This document shows, piece after piece, positions 32,931-44,464 of a stretch of 64,000 nt of DNA (its first letter is position 1; every line of letters starts with the position of its first letter). The stretch spans positions 10,840,932 through 10,904,931 of the forward strand of contig NC_092679.1 in NCBI RefSeq assembly GCF_964355755.1, in the 5' to 3' direction. The DNA is from Antedon mediterranea. Its lineage: Eukaryota > Echinodermata > Crinoidea > Comatulida > Antedonidae. The notes beneath the pieces are model-generated. The model saw only the letters and a program-made list of their open reading frames with translations, was not told the DNA's origin and made no database searches. A program made the translations under genes and the position numbers.

Positions 32931-34206
32931 ATCTCCATATTATACAACACGACGAATTGTTGAGTCTCTAGAATATATTAATGTATGCAATGATCCTCAG
33001 TATTACCCGTTGTGGAAATTGTCTTTGAGATTTCTAGAAATGTTTGCACCAAGCATGGATTAAGAAATAGAAAGATAGGCATCAGTTTGAGATCAAAGCT
33101 TCCATGACTCTAACCGACAGAGCGCGGACCGCCCGCAAGACCGCCCGCAATTTTACAAAATAAACACAGTTTACGCTAATGTTTTTATGACTTTAAAGTA
33201 GTATTTTATGACCTGTAGTAGCCCTAAATCTGAGACAACAACTAGTTGTTGTCTCAGCCTACATGTAAAATTACAAAATCAGCAAGGATACTTGGCCCAG
33301 ACCTTTAGGTCTATTGGTAGGCTAATCTTAAGTGTAGTAGCTACAACGTGTAATCATGATCTATATACTCACCGTTGTCTACTTCGTGTGGGAATAATAA
33401 TACAGTATAATAGACAAGGTACTTTCATGCATCGTTATTCGTTTGTTCATGGCTAAGTTTACCTTGCGTCTACTTTTCAAAACGAGCGCTAGTAGTAGTA
33501 GAGTCAGTGGTGACGTATCGCAACTATACATAGCCAGCCAATCCCCGGAGATCAGGGATCGCAGTTTTCATTCGATTAGGCCCGGCGATTGGATGTGATA
33601 TGGATGACATAACCACTAGCCAATCGCCAGGCACTAGAATTTAAATATAATCACTTAAACGATAATTAAGGAGATTTATGAAGAAACCACTGATTAGCCA
33701 TATATTAAAAACACGTTTGTTGTATACTTGAAACCTCAAACGTATATTTTAATTTTTTATAGATTAAAGCAATTTTTAATGACAGGAAGTGGCAGACCAA
33801 TATGATAATTCAAATATAAAAATTGTATATTTTATTAATATTACCAACTACTTAAAATTTCCGGACGTAAGAAAGTGAACTTTTCGTAGTCCGATTGTGA
33901 TGAAATTAAAACAGTATTGTTCAGCAATATATGGTTATTGTCAATCATCGACGCAGACATGTCAATAGCACTGCGCATACGATTTCTACATGGCTACGTT
34001 TTGTTCTCAAAAAATTAACAGTTGATTGGCAGCGTTCTATAGAGACACAGAGTTCAATGAGCGTATTTGTTTGATTGGCAGCAGTGCTTTAGTATAGGTT
34101 GGAAAATCAGTTATAGTGAGTATAGTAACAATTTTTAGTAAAACAATCTTTTCACTTCACCATTGCTAATACCCTTCCTCTTCATAACAGATATACCATT
34201 GGCAGC
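32931..34206. other. Intergenic DNA, nothing coding
   Basis: It contains the 28-bp palindrome at 33230-33257 and a tandem GACCGCCCGCA pair near 33128-33150. No supported ORF. Confidence 0.45.
33230..33257. repeat. Perfect 28-bp palindrome
   Basis: CTGAGACAACAACT is followed directly by its reverse complement with no loop. No flanking duplication was recognised. Confidence 0.85.
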
Positions 34207-34241
34207 AACTTTATCATGTAAGATTCTTACATGATAAAGTT
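34207..34241. repeat. 15-bp-arm hairpin at the head of a tandem array
   Basis: AACTTTATCATGTAA and TTACATGATAAAGTT flank a 5-nt loop. The right arm is the start of the first ~145-bp tandem unit. Confidence 0.8.
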
Positions 34242-34690
34242 ACTATCATTGGTATTTCCGTATATCCCAATGTGTAACAGTTACAATGCAAAAGAAATTA
34301 GCCGTGTTGCTCTTCGCATGATTAAACCTTGTATGACCAAACGGGCATTTTTGGGCTACTGTCTGGGGAAACTTGCAGGATAAAGTTGCCGTCAGTGGTA
34401 TTTTTGTACATCCCAATGTGTAACTTTTATTTATAATGCAAATGAAATTAGCCGTGTGGCTCTTCGCATGATTAAATCTTGTATGGTCCAACAGGCATTT
34501 TTGGGCTACTGTCTGGGGCAACTTACCGGATAAAGTTGCTGTCAGTGGTATTTTTTTTGCATCCCAACAGTTACAATGCAAAAGGAATTAGCTGTGTGGC
34601 TCTTGACATGAATAACACCAATTTTTAGTGGTCACTTGGGGCTACTGTCTGGGGAAACTTACAGGATAAAGTTGCTGTCATTGCTGTTTT
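34233..34690. repeat. ~145-bp tandem repeat, just over three units
   Basis: GATAAAGTT(A/G)C(T/C) followed by a GGTATTT-like motif begins units at 34233, 34379, 34529 and 34665. Within units GGGCTACTGTCTGGGG and GCAAA(A/T)G(A/G)AATTAGC(C/T)GTG recur. A minus-strand open frame at 34246-34581 is only a reading of the repeat. Confidence 0.85.
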
Positions 34691-36012
34691 AACATTCTAT
34701 ACACATATGCGGAGAATGTCCCAACAACTTTTATCTGTGTGGTATTTCCATGTTTGACCCCACCCCCACTATTTGGTGTCCCCAGGAAAAATTTACAGGA
34801 TATGACCCAGCAGCAATATTGATTATTAAATCTTAGCCATATATCTACATAATCAGCCCATCAAACTTTTTGTGGCTTTTTACATGAATAAATTCTCTCC
34901 ATTTATTTTGTCATTTTTAGGTTTTTTTGCTTTTCTGTACTTTTTGAACTGTTTTGATGTACAGACAATTAGTCGCGTGGGTGGACGCGACTCAATAGTT
35001 CACTATGTCAGTCGGTCCGGTATCACTATGCGTTTTTTCGCTTTTCTGTACTTTTTGAACTGTTTTGATGGACAGAAAAGTTTTAAAGTACATTACTTTT
35101 TGAAAGTTCATTTTTTCTGAGAGCACGCGACTTATGGCTGTTGGCCTTGTTTTCTATGGAAGTGATTAACTTTATTAAAACTACAAAATAACATTCACAT
35201 CAAAGATCAAACTCCGGAGTTTTGACACAAAATATATAGCCGGTCTATAAAAATAATATAACATATTAATGACTTGAAAACGATTTTTAAACCATAAAAT
35301 TTCAATTTAAATGATTTTAATGATCGCCGCGACGTAAAACCAACAGAATAGAGGGCAGCATTTACGATTGTTTTTGACACTGTTTGATGCCTAGTTCAAT
35401 TATCTATTAAACGGTTAAGAAAAATATATGGTTTTTTTTCTCACAAAAACGCTATTAAAAACATCTATTGCCTTTTATCACATCGGTGGCCAATTGTCAC
35501 ACGGTAACAGAGGACAATGGTTTTGGTCAACACAACTGTATTTTCAGCTACACTAGCAAACCAAACTAATAATGCTACACTGTACACAAACATTACATTA
35601 GGTTATACAAAAACTTTTATTCCACTTATCAAAAAAAAAAAAACTACAGAAACCAAATAACAGTCGCTATTTAAGAATACTAACTAACTTAAAATTACAA
35701 ATAAAAAGGTCAATTTATACCAGGAAATTTATAGAAATCTGAAGGGATTTAACTTATTTGTATTCATTTACATACACATATTAACTACTTCATATTCATG
35801 TAGTCTGTAGCGTAAATACATTACTAAAACTTTCAAATTGATATGCAATACAAATAAAAAAAAAAGTGATATATCAATATGTACAGTGCAGTTTGAGTAA
35901 TCATTATTTGTATTGGATTATTTGCTCAATAGCAATCAATTACTCTGTAGTCATGCATATTTCTAGATAGTATCAAGATTGTACTTTTTAGATGCTACCT
36001 GTAAATTTAAGT
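34691..36012. other. Downstream flank of the SR-protein gene, including its presumed 3' UTR
   Basis: A ~37-bp direct repeat (CGCTTTTCTGTACTTTTTGA core) occurs at about 34929-34967 and 35039-35075. The right ~400 bp, adjoining the stop codon at 36013, is AT-rich with possible minus-strand poly(A) signals, for example near 35850. Confidence 0.45.
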
Positions 36013-36244
36013 TTAGTCATCTTTTTTAGGACTAATTGATCTGGACTTGGAGCGAGATCTTGATTTACTCCTGTCTTTAGTTTGACGAGGCGATTTGCTT
36101 CCACCACCAGATTTGCTACGGCTACGACTTCTACTCTTACTTCTTGATCGACTTCTGCTCATAGAACGACTCTTGGAACGTGAATGTCTGGAGCGGCTGC
36201 GAGATCTTGATCGAGACTGGCTACGAGATGGGCTTCTGCTGCTT
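36013..36244 (-). CDS. SRSF4/5/6-like: SR-protein exon 7 (RS domain)
   Basis: The acceptor CCTCAATAG| lies before 36244. The exon encodes an RS/SR dipeptide domain with a short [13 protein letters not shown] interruption and ends [11 protein letters not shown] at 36013. Serines in this tail are the known SRPK/CLK phosphorylation sites of the family. Confidence 0.92.
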
Positions 36245-39200
36245 CTATTGAGGCATAATATAAAATACATGAAAGTAAATAAATCAAATCAGTACTACAG
36301 CTTACAGACTGTTGAGATACACGAGCACAGATGTAAGGAATGATTCGACCAACTGATGAGCAAACAAGACATAACCAAAATTGGCGGCTTTGATAATAAA
36401 CCAAAAAAAATAAGCTCTATGGCTTTGAACTGTTTGCAGTCATCATGGAAATTTAATCCGTCAACTTTACGCAACATACTAAATACACTTTGGTTTAATG
36501 AAGTAGCTAAATTCAACAATTGAACTAATGTAAAGCCCAAAATATCGATCAGGCCTAGCCTAGGCATGGTTAGTCTAATTGTGTTTTCTTTTAAACATTT
36601 ACGAACCCAGATGTTATGTTGTTTGTTCAGGTGTAATTAAAACATTTAAATAAATTGCTCAAAACAATGATGAAATTCCTCCTCACCGCGATCGACACGC
36701 GTGGTGCCATGGGAGGATTGATCGCTAAAATAATGTTTGAATTGGAATAAAAAAGCTTATGACATTTCTTAGGTAATTTGTTATGAAATATATAGTGTCA
36801 AGAAACTCAAATCACGAAAATAAAAGGCCGCAAAATAGTTAAAAATGTAAAATCGGCTTTACAGTAACTGAAAACAGTAGGTCTAGGCCTAAAAGAACGG
36901 TCCATTACAAAGGGCAACATGTTAATAATAATGAATATGCAGCCTAGTTTGCACATAAAATTGAAGTTAATAATTCTTGCATATAAATGAGAGTCCAACT
37001 ATACAAAGTTACTTACCGATGGCTCTTGCGTGGCCGATCTTCTTCAATTCTGATACGACGTCCATTAATCTCAGAGTCATCCAATTTTGTAATAGCATTG
37101 CGCATGTCAGGAAGGGTAGCAAATTCAACAATCCTGAAGCAATTATAAAGTGTTATCAATTATATCATGTTGTAATGATGAGAATATTTTTCGCTAATTT
37201 ACCAAGGTATCATAAAATGTAGTTTTTTCTCCAAATAAAATCCACTTTAAGAAATTCCACCAATTAGTGATCAAAATCCACAAGTTGCAGCACAATTTTT
37301 TGATATTGATATCAAGGAATTTCCCCAGACTGTGAAAGCACCGGCCTACATTTTATTTTGTAAATTTTCCTTAAAAAATGGTGAACTTTTTAAAAATTTG
37401 GAAAAAAAATGTTCTAGCTTAGTGCACACAGAGGTAGATTGGTTACAAGAAAGTCAACTTTATTTAATCAATTTTACTTTAAGGTACTGTAAATTGCACA
37501 AAAACCCATTGCACCATACAAAGCTACATTGTCTTTAAATAATTAGAATATACAATCAAGTTACCCTTCATTCTTGTGTTGTTTGTGAGCATCGGCAAAC
37601 GTCACTTCTCCAGCCTGCCTCATGTAATCTTTCAAGTCCTGTTTAAATACACATACAAAATGCAATATATTAAAATACAAGAAAAGTTAAAAGCAGTATC
37701 TGTAAGACAAATCAGATTAAAACAAATATTTTCAAAAAAGTCAATGCAAATGAAGATAAATATATTGCTGCAATAGAAAACTCTGTGAATGGAATAGGGA
37801 AACTTGAATTGACATTCACTGCAGAGTCTTCTCAGTTGGTCTGGAAACATCAATGTATGCCATCATGTGGTACGGCACCTGTGTGTAAGGTATTGCTGGT
37901 TAGTGCACGAGGTGTTTGAAGGTTAAATCAAGCTTTATACTACTGTAGTTTAACTGTATAGACGTCAAAGGAATAGTATGTCACTATAATAACAAAATCT
38001 TGAATTAAAGTTTTTTTTAAAAATTGCAATCTTTTTTTCTAAAGCTGGATTTAAACAATTAAAAAAAAACAATTATGAACATTATGTTTTCATGCAAACA
38101 ATTTCTAATTTACAAACATCAAAGTGTTTTCCTTTCCAATTAAATGAATGTGCTTCCAAACAGAAATTAAAGTGAAATTTCACATTCAAGTCGGCCAAAA
38201 AAATTTATACATTACAATTAGTATGTATTTCATGCAATTTATAATAATTGTGTAATTCAAGTCATGTCATTAACGGATGAGAAACAAATAAATCTAAAAA
38301 AATTAAAACTTACCAAATATACTCCTATTGTATATTTAAATTTAAAATCAATTTTTCCAAATTTTATTATTTCTTTCTCATAAATTTGTTTACCCGGGAT
38401 TTTCTCATTACTATACCTGCACTGGAATGCCGATTAGAACACTCCTATAGAAATTACACCAGGTAGTCAATAGAATGCAATCAGTCACACAGATCAGATG
38501 GCGAGTCAACAGAACCACCGACATCTTTGGAGTAGCGGCCTACTACTCTCAGGATCAGTCAACCTAAAGGACTTGACACGTCTTTAGGACATGACCGCAG
38601 TTGAAATTTAGAAACTTTTAGATTGAACCAGGTTTTCAATCTGTCCATGGTGCTGATGTCGCCAATTCTTTTATCTTTTAATTTGCCATAGGCATTAACT
38701 AATAGCCAGATAGGCTCCAGAACGATTTTTCTCTTTAGAATGATGATGCAGTAGCCAATTTTGAAGACACGCATCTAGGCATCCTAGAGGTAGACTGGCA
38801 AGTAGTTTACTAAGCGGCCCTTGTCAAGTCTGTGCCCAGGGAGCGAGTGCCTCTCAACATCATCATCAACCTCTTAGAGAGCCTCTAGTTAGCATGACCC
38901 TCAGACAAAAACGGCATCAGCCGGTGGCAAGCTAGTATTTAAGGAAGCACAACATATTTTTAGTCAATAATTTAATTTTATAATTGGTCTCATGCACACT
39001 CTCTTAATGCAGGATCTGACTTGCACACCTACCATTATAGTTATTAATGGATATTAAATTCAACAATAATCAAGGTATTTACATGTAATTAATGCAAACC
39101 CTCACAACCAGTTCCTAAAATAAAGGGGAAAAACTGTATAGTAATCAATTAAAATATAAAAATAATTTAAAAACCTGAATATCAACAATAGTAATGAAAA

Positions 39201-39998
39201 GTAGTATTTACCTGCCAACTAACACGACTTGAAAGATTTTTAACAATAACTCTAAATTCAGTTCGCACTGGAGGACCATACCTGCAAAGTAGTGAAAACA
39301 TTTATCACATACTGTGAAATACACCACATTTTTAAGAATAATTCTCATTGGTAAAAAATAAATGATGCTAAACCTACTTGTCTAATCCTCCTCTACTACG
39401 CCTTGGTGGTCCATAGCTGTAACCACCACCGCCGCCGCCGCCGCCACCACCACCTCCTCCTCCTCCTCCTCCACCACCACGATGATCATCTCGTCTTCCA
39501 GGACCACGAGCATGTTCAATAATAACTCTACAATGAAAACATTATTACAGAATGTCACTGAATTCTCATCATTGAACATTAACATAGTTTAGAATATTTT
39601 CAGAGTTACAATTCTTGTAATAAATATAGTCTTACTTATCACCACACAGTTCCCTGCCATTTAATTCATAAACTGCATCATCAGCATCACGATAGTCATC
39701 AAACTCCTAAAAAAAGTATTTCCTTGTTAAATGTTTGTTCAACATTTATTTCGAATGACAAATTTGTTCATAATTTACAAAAACAAAATCAAAAAAATTT
39801 TAATAAAAATACACAAATTCACACTGCTGACATGTAAAATTATATTAAGCTCTTTAATTGAACAAATCAACTTACTACAAATCCAAATCCATTTTTTAAG
39901 TTGATTTCTCGTATTCTTCCATATCCTCTGAAAAATCTTTCAACATCCTTTTCACGTGCCTGATAACTCAGCCTCCCAATATAAATTCTACTTCCCAT
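36013..39998 (-). CDS. SRSF4/5/6-like: SR splicing factor of the SRSF4/5/6 type (seven coding exons)
   Basis: Joining 39998-39876, 39706-39636, 39527-39378, 39281-39212, 37638-37565, 37133-37017 and 36244-36013 gives 278 codons plus TAA with all phases matching. RRM1 (residues 4-72) has RNP2 IYIGRL and RNP1 [24 protein letters not shown] is almost that of SRSF6. A 19-Gly hinge (82-100) leads to KYGPPVRTE and the pseudo-RRM with SWQDLKD (136-142), the hallmark of two-RRM SR proteins, then [18 protein letters not shown] and an RS tail (202-272) ending KKDD. The family binds exonic enhancers and promotes spliceosome assembly in the nucleus. The single-copy-like sequence equally resembles SRSF4, 5 and 6, so I do not choose one. 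The RS tail (~75 residues) is shorter than in human SRSF6, closer to SRSF5. Confidence 0.93.
37017..37133 (-). CDS. SRSF4/5/6-like: SR-protein exon 6
   Basis: 117 nt, TTGCTTCAG| to CATCG|GTAAGT, encoding [19 protein letters not shown] and the end of the pseudo-RRM through PRKSH. Confidence 0.9.
37565..37638 (-). CDS. SRSF4/5/6-like: SR-protein exon 5
   Basis: 74 nt, TTAAACAG| to GAAGG|GTAAC, encoding [19 protein letters not shown], the conserved centre of the pseudo-RRM. Confidence 0.9.
38417..38783 (-). other. Candidate poison exon in SR-protein intron 4
   Basis: A GC-richer block stands out in an AT-rich intron. On the minus strand it can be bounded by an acceptor (TCTACCTCTAG|) at 38784 and a donor (GTGCAG|GTATAG) at 38417. 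Entered in phase 0 from exon 4 it reads GAT GCC TAG, a stop after two codons. SR-protein genes are known to use such exons for autoregulation through nonsense-mediated decay. It could also be a repeat copy or chance splice sites. Confidence 0.35.
39212..39281 (-). CDS. SRSF4/5/6-like: SR-protein exon 4
   Basis: 70 nt, TTTGCAG| to TGGCAG|GTAAAT, encoding [19 protein letters not shown] and SWQ. The following intron (37639-39211) is the longest inside the coding part. Confidence 0.9.
39378..39527 (-). CDS. SRSF4/5/6-like: SR-protein exon 3 with Gly hinge
   Basis: 150 nt from CATTGTAG| to ACAA|GTAGG. It ends RRM1 ([12 protein letters not shown]) and encodes 19 consecutive glycines from an uninterrupted GGN trinucleotide run (39421-39480), then YSYGPPRR. 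Confidence 0.9.
39636..39706 (-). CDS. SRSF4/5/6-like: SR-protein exon 2
   Basis: 71 nt encoding [20 protein letters not shown]; bounded by TTAG| and AA|GTAAG. It completes most of RRM1. Confidence 0.9.
39876..39998 (-). CDS. SRSF4/5/6-like: SR-protein exon 1 (residues 1-41)
   Basis: ATG at 39998 with [18 protein letters not shown]; donor GTA|GTAAGT at 39876, phase 0. Eleven bases upstream of the ATG a consensus acceptor (TTCCTACAG|, exon from 40009) shows that the 5' UTR starts on another exon. Confidence 0.92.
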
Positions 39999-40298
39999 TT
40001 TCACACCTACTGTAGGAAAGTTAGATACCATAAATAAACAAAATCCACAATGCCTAAGTCGAATCTAATGGAATACAGACCTTCATTTGAAGAAACAGGA
40101 GCACTCAACAGCTCCCCTTAAGTTTTCAAGAAGCTAGATTTTTCTCTCCACCACCCCCTCTCCCACCGGAGTTGGGGTGGAGTTTAGTTTATAATGGAGT
40201 AGCTATTAAATTGTGTTGATTATAAACATCAGTAATGTACAGTAGGCCTGGTGGGTATATTATTTATTAATTAGTACATACTGTATCTATGCAGAATA

Positions 40299-43200
40299 GA
40301 TTTAACATAGGCCTTTTTTAAAATGATTACGACATGTGTAAAGAAAAAGGCCCGACCAGAATTTGGAGGGAAAAACATGCGAGTCATAGGAACAACAGTT
40401 AAGATAGAGTATTATTTATTATATTTCATGTCATGTGACACAAAATCCAGGTACACAACCTTAATTAATGTTTTATCGTCAGACGGCAGCCACCCGCTCG
40501 TACTGTGTTAAGAAAAAAAAGAAAAGAGAGATTGCGGTAAAGCAGAGATTATTGCGTTTCATGCCATGCGACCAAAAAAACTAGGTCTGTATTAATTACG
40601 GCCTTCTGTCGGCAGTCTTTTTGGGCAACCGATTGAATGTTCCGATATACTATATTTAGAATGAATTTGTTACAATCCTTTTTCTTTACATCGTTTCTAA
40701 ATCGACTGGACGTTCGCTATATTATGTTTATTACTGTAGTTGGCTTGTTCATTGAGGTTCACCTGTGTTGGATTGTTTACATCGTGGGAAACTTCTATTT
40801 GCCGTTGAGTAGATAAACACGCACAAAGGAACGATTACAATTAAAAAACATATATTTTTTAGTAATTTACAACTTGGTCTTCCACCAGTTAAATTTAACG
40901 CATTAATTTCACACCTTATTTCACTAAAAACATCGTAGGGGTGTTTATTTTAGGTTACGAACTCCCTACGAAGTTCAGAACGCAGCTGATGGAAAGTTGT
41001 TTATTGAGGTTACTAAGCCAAACAATGTAACCTACAAAGCCAACAATGTAACCTACAAAGCCAACAACATAGCCTACGTTCTATCTACCAAGTCTTCGTA
41101 GGTAAAGTTGCAGTATTTTCTTTCTGTACTTCATTTATATAGGGAGCAACTTGTTTACATCGTTCGTGGCTAAAAACAATAATTTTCAGCGATTTACTAG
41201 ACCGTATATTTCGGAAACTACAAGTCAGATTTTCATAATTTCTTTAATTTTAATAAACTAAAAACTGTGATAAATTAGAACCTTCATCGTACGGTACAGG
41301 ACCGAAAGGCATACGTAAAACATTGGATTCGTAAAATCTGGATTGACCTTAAATTGACCCTAAATACGTAGAGATCGTAGCTATAAAGGCTACCACGTTT
41401 GCATACTTTACTGTACAGCATACAGGTGGTCACTAGCTAGGCCTTGCCTAGACTATTCACGTCAGGCTAGCAAGATGCGAGGCCTAACTAGAAAAGTACA
41501 GTATATACAGTCTTTGCATTTAAATAAAGTGTTATAAATAAAATATCAATGTTCTTGTAATTTCTATCAATAAAAACAGTCGCTGCTGCTGTAGGGGGAA
41601 TGCATGTCTCTCGCACAGCCATGGCTTTGTTTGTTATGGGTTATTTTAAGCGTATGTAAATAGGTATCCCAATGAAAGCGTACAGAGGGGTATCACTTTT
41701 GAAATATTAAAAAAATTCGAATAAGTAGTATGACTTTGATGGTAAATAAATCGTGTTCACTCTTAATTAATACTTTAAAAATTTATATTGTTTGAAAGTA
41801 CTTGTTTTAATCTATGTATAAGTGTGTTTACAATTAAAATTAATGAAGTAGTTGCCGAGAAAATGCGATTTTAAAACGGTTCTAAAATCCCGTCGAGCCG
41901 ATTTCCGCGCGTTGAAAAGCTCATCGGAAAATCCCCATCAGTTTTCAAAACACGATTACCATTGAAGCTAGCGGATTAATTTTTGTTGTATGTTATCAGG
42001 CTTTAAATGAGCTTTAATTTGATGTGAAAATCGTCTTCTATAAACAGGTTTTTCGTAACGAAAGATCAATTTTGGTGACCAAAAAACAATTTTGAATCAC
42101 CGTTTATGGAAATTTTTTTTATGGATTTTGGTATTAAATTATAGCTAAATCTACATTGAAATCGATAAAACATAGATTACAAACGTATTGTGCATGGTAA
42201 TTGTGCAAACTACATTTTAAAATGGTGCATGAGGCGTAAATCCCGTTCAGAATTTCGAACCATTATAATCCGGTGAATATTGTAGTGAGTAAAATATTGT
42301 ACTGTAAAGTACGCGCTAGTTTGTTGTGACGTTTTCCGTTTAATACATCAATGCACCCTATCAGCGAATGGTACGTTCCATATTTTGAACACGTTGTTTT
42401 AGTTTTCCTCGCTCGACTTCGGCCGGCTCGACGCGAGATGTGTGACAGCAGCGATGTCGGAGATTGACATGTCCTATTCCGTCGTAGAATATCTGGTTTT
42501 ACACATTAATTTAACAACTTAAAATTGATGTAATGTGCGGAAGATTTATTATGCAAGTATACAATGCAAATGCGTTAGGTTAAAATGTACCGAAGAAATG
42601 TATTATTAAGCTAATTTACCAACGTTACATTTGACTCTGTATACGGCGGTCGAAAGTCATTAACTGCGACCGAAATACTTTAACGGGAGCGACTAAACTT
42701 TAGCTCCGTATTTCAATTTAATAACGTAATAATACGAAAAGAAAACAATTTTTATAATGTTATATATACTATTCAGGTAAACAATTAATTGTTTTAATTA
42801 ACATTGATTATTTTAAATGAGTTTATTTTGACCCATATTGTGCGTTTGCCTTAAAAGAGCATTACTTAGCAGCCCGGCTTAGATTTGGTGTCATAATCAT
42901 ACGGGCCTAAAATCTTGTTTTACGTATTCAAAAGTTATATATAATAGTATTTATGATTGAAATTATAAATATAAAGTATATTAAAATATTCTAATAATTA
43001 TACTTACCGAAAATTAGTGTAAAAGAAAGGAAACAGTACACACCGTTTTTAACATACAGTACAGAAAGAAAATACTGCAACTTTACCTACGAAGTAGCTT
43101 CGTAGTAGGCTACGTTGTTGGCTTCGTAGGTTCCATTGTTTGGCTTCGTAACCTCAATAAACAACTTTCAATGAGCTACTTTCTGAACTTCGTAGGGAGT

Positions 43201-43894
43201 TCGTAACCTAAATAAACAACCCTACGATGTTCTTAGTGAAGTAAGGTGTGAAATTAATGTGTTAAATTTAATTGGCGGAGGACAAAGTTGTAAATTAATA
43301 AAAAATAAAAAATATTTTTTAATCGTAATATTTTCCTTCGTGCATGTTTACCTACTCAACGGCGAATATAAATATAAATTTCCCACGATGTATAACGTAG
43401 AGAGAGACACGATCCAACACAGGTGAACCGCAACGAACAGGCCAACTAATATAATAAACATAATATAGCGAACGTCCCATCCAGAAACGATGCCGAGAAA
43501 AAAAGATCGTAAACAATTCATTCTAAATATAGCATCAGGACGTTCAATCGGTCGCTCAAAAAGACTGCCGACAGAAGACCGTAATTAATACAGACCTAGT
43601 TTTTTTTTGGTCACATGGCATGAAACGCGATACTCTCTGCTTACCGCAATCTCTCACATGTTTTTTTTTACTCAGTACGAGCTCGACGAGAGGGTGGCTA
43701 CCGTCTGATGACGATAAAACAGTAATTAAGATCGTGTACCTGGATTTTGTGTCACATGACATGAAACATAATACTCTCTCTACTGTGCTGCTCAGCTAGC
43801 TCACATGTTTTTTCCCCTCCAAATTCTGGTCGGGCCTTTTTCTTTATACATATCGTAATCATTTTAAAAAAGGCCTATTTATGTATGTTAAATC
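40299..43894. mobile_element. 3.6-kb element with ~830-bp terminal inverted repeats
   Basis: 40299-41130 and 43058-43894 are long, diverged reverse complements: GGCCCGACCAGAATTTGGAG, CATGTCATGTGACACAAAAT, GTCGGCAGTCTTTTTG and CGAACTCCCTACGAAGTTC each occur mirrored. The 1.9-kb centre has no transposase and contains another dispersed repeat (41275-41490). A partial copy is at 24213-24510. The origin may be a foldback-type DNA transposon, or an inverted duplication of a smaller element. Confidence 0.8.
41275..41490 (+). repeat. Dispersed repeat, copy B (AGAACCTTCAT family)
   Basis: Second copy of the repeat at 25678-25890, with GGACCGAAAGGCATAC and GATTCGTAAAAT, same orientation, located in the centre of the inverted-repeat element. 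Confidence 0.7.
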
Positions 43895-44249
43895 TTAATA
43901 TGGAATATATATTTATTTTGCATATATTTTGTTGGTGTCCTAGCGTAGGTGTCGTTGTTTTTATAATTCGCTAACCCAACAAGGTAGGAATAAATAATTT
44001 ATAGTGTAGGCCGCCGAAACCGGCTAGGCCTAGCCTCGACTCTCTCTACGTGAGCTGAGGTCCACCGGCCGGGTCCGATGTCGTTTCGTCGGCGGATTTC
44101 CGTCCAAATTAGGATAACCGATGCGTAGGGCGGCTACAAAAATTGACCTATCTTTAGGTAGGATTTTAATTAGCAAACAATACATTGTTTGTTTGCATTG
44201 TCCATGCTTCTACGAACCACCCTACGATCGAGGCGTAGCCTAGATTTCA

Positions 44250-44380
44250 TAACAATACATCGTAGGCTACGAACAATACATCGTAGGTAGGAGAGAACAA
44301 TACATCGTAGGCTACGAACAATACATCGTAGGAGAGAACAATACATCGTAGGCTACAAACAATACATCGTAGTAGAGAAC
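44250..44380. repeat. Tandem ACAATACATCGTAGG array, six copies
   Basis: Six units of about 20-25 bp share ACAATACATCGTAG and alternate a GCTACGA with a GAGAGA-type spacer. Related CCTACGA/TCGTAGG words occur in the arms of the neighbouring inverted-repeat element. Confidence 0.85.
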
Positions 44381-44464
44381 AATGACCTACGTTCTACCTA
44401 CGATCTACCTACGAAAGCCTACGCGTAGATACGAAGCAGTAATTTCTTTCTGTACTGTAGCTAC

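Noticed and set aside
34233-34690. Protein-coding repeat gene on the minus strand
   Set aside because: The frame is a by-product of a ~145-bp tandem repeat and breaks in the next unit.
36095-36404. Leu/Arg-rich frames over the SR-protein tail
   Set aside because: They are shadow readings of the RS-repeat exon in other frames.
38559-38774. 71-residue minus-strand open frame in SR intron 4
   Set aside because: It has no domain, and the block is better explained as a candidate poison exon or repeat; it was not called as a gene.
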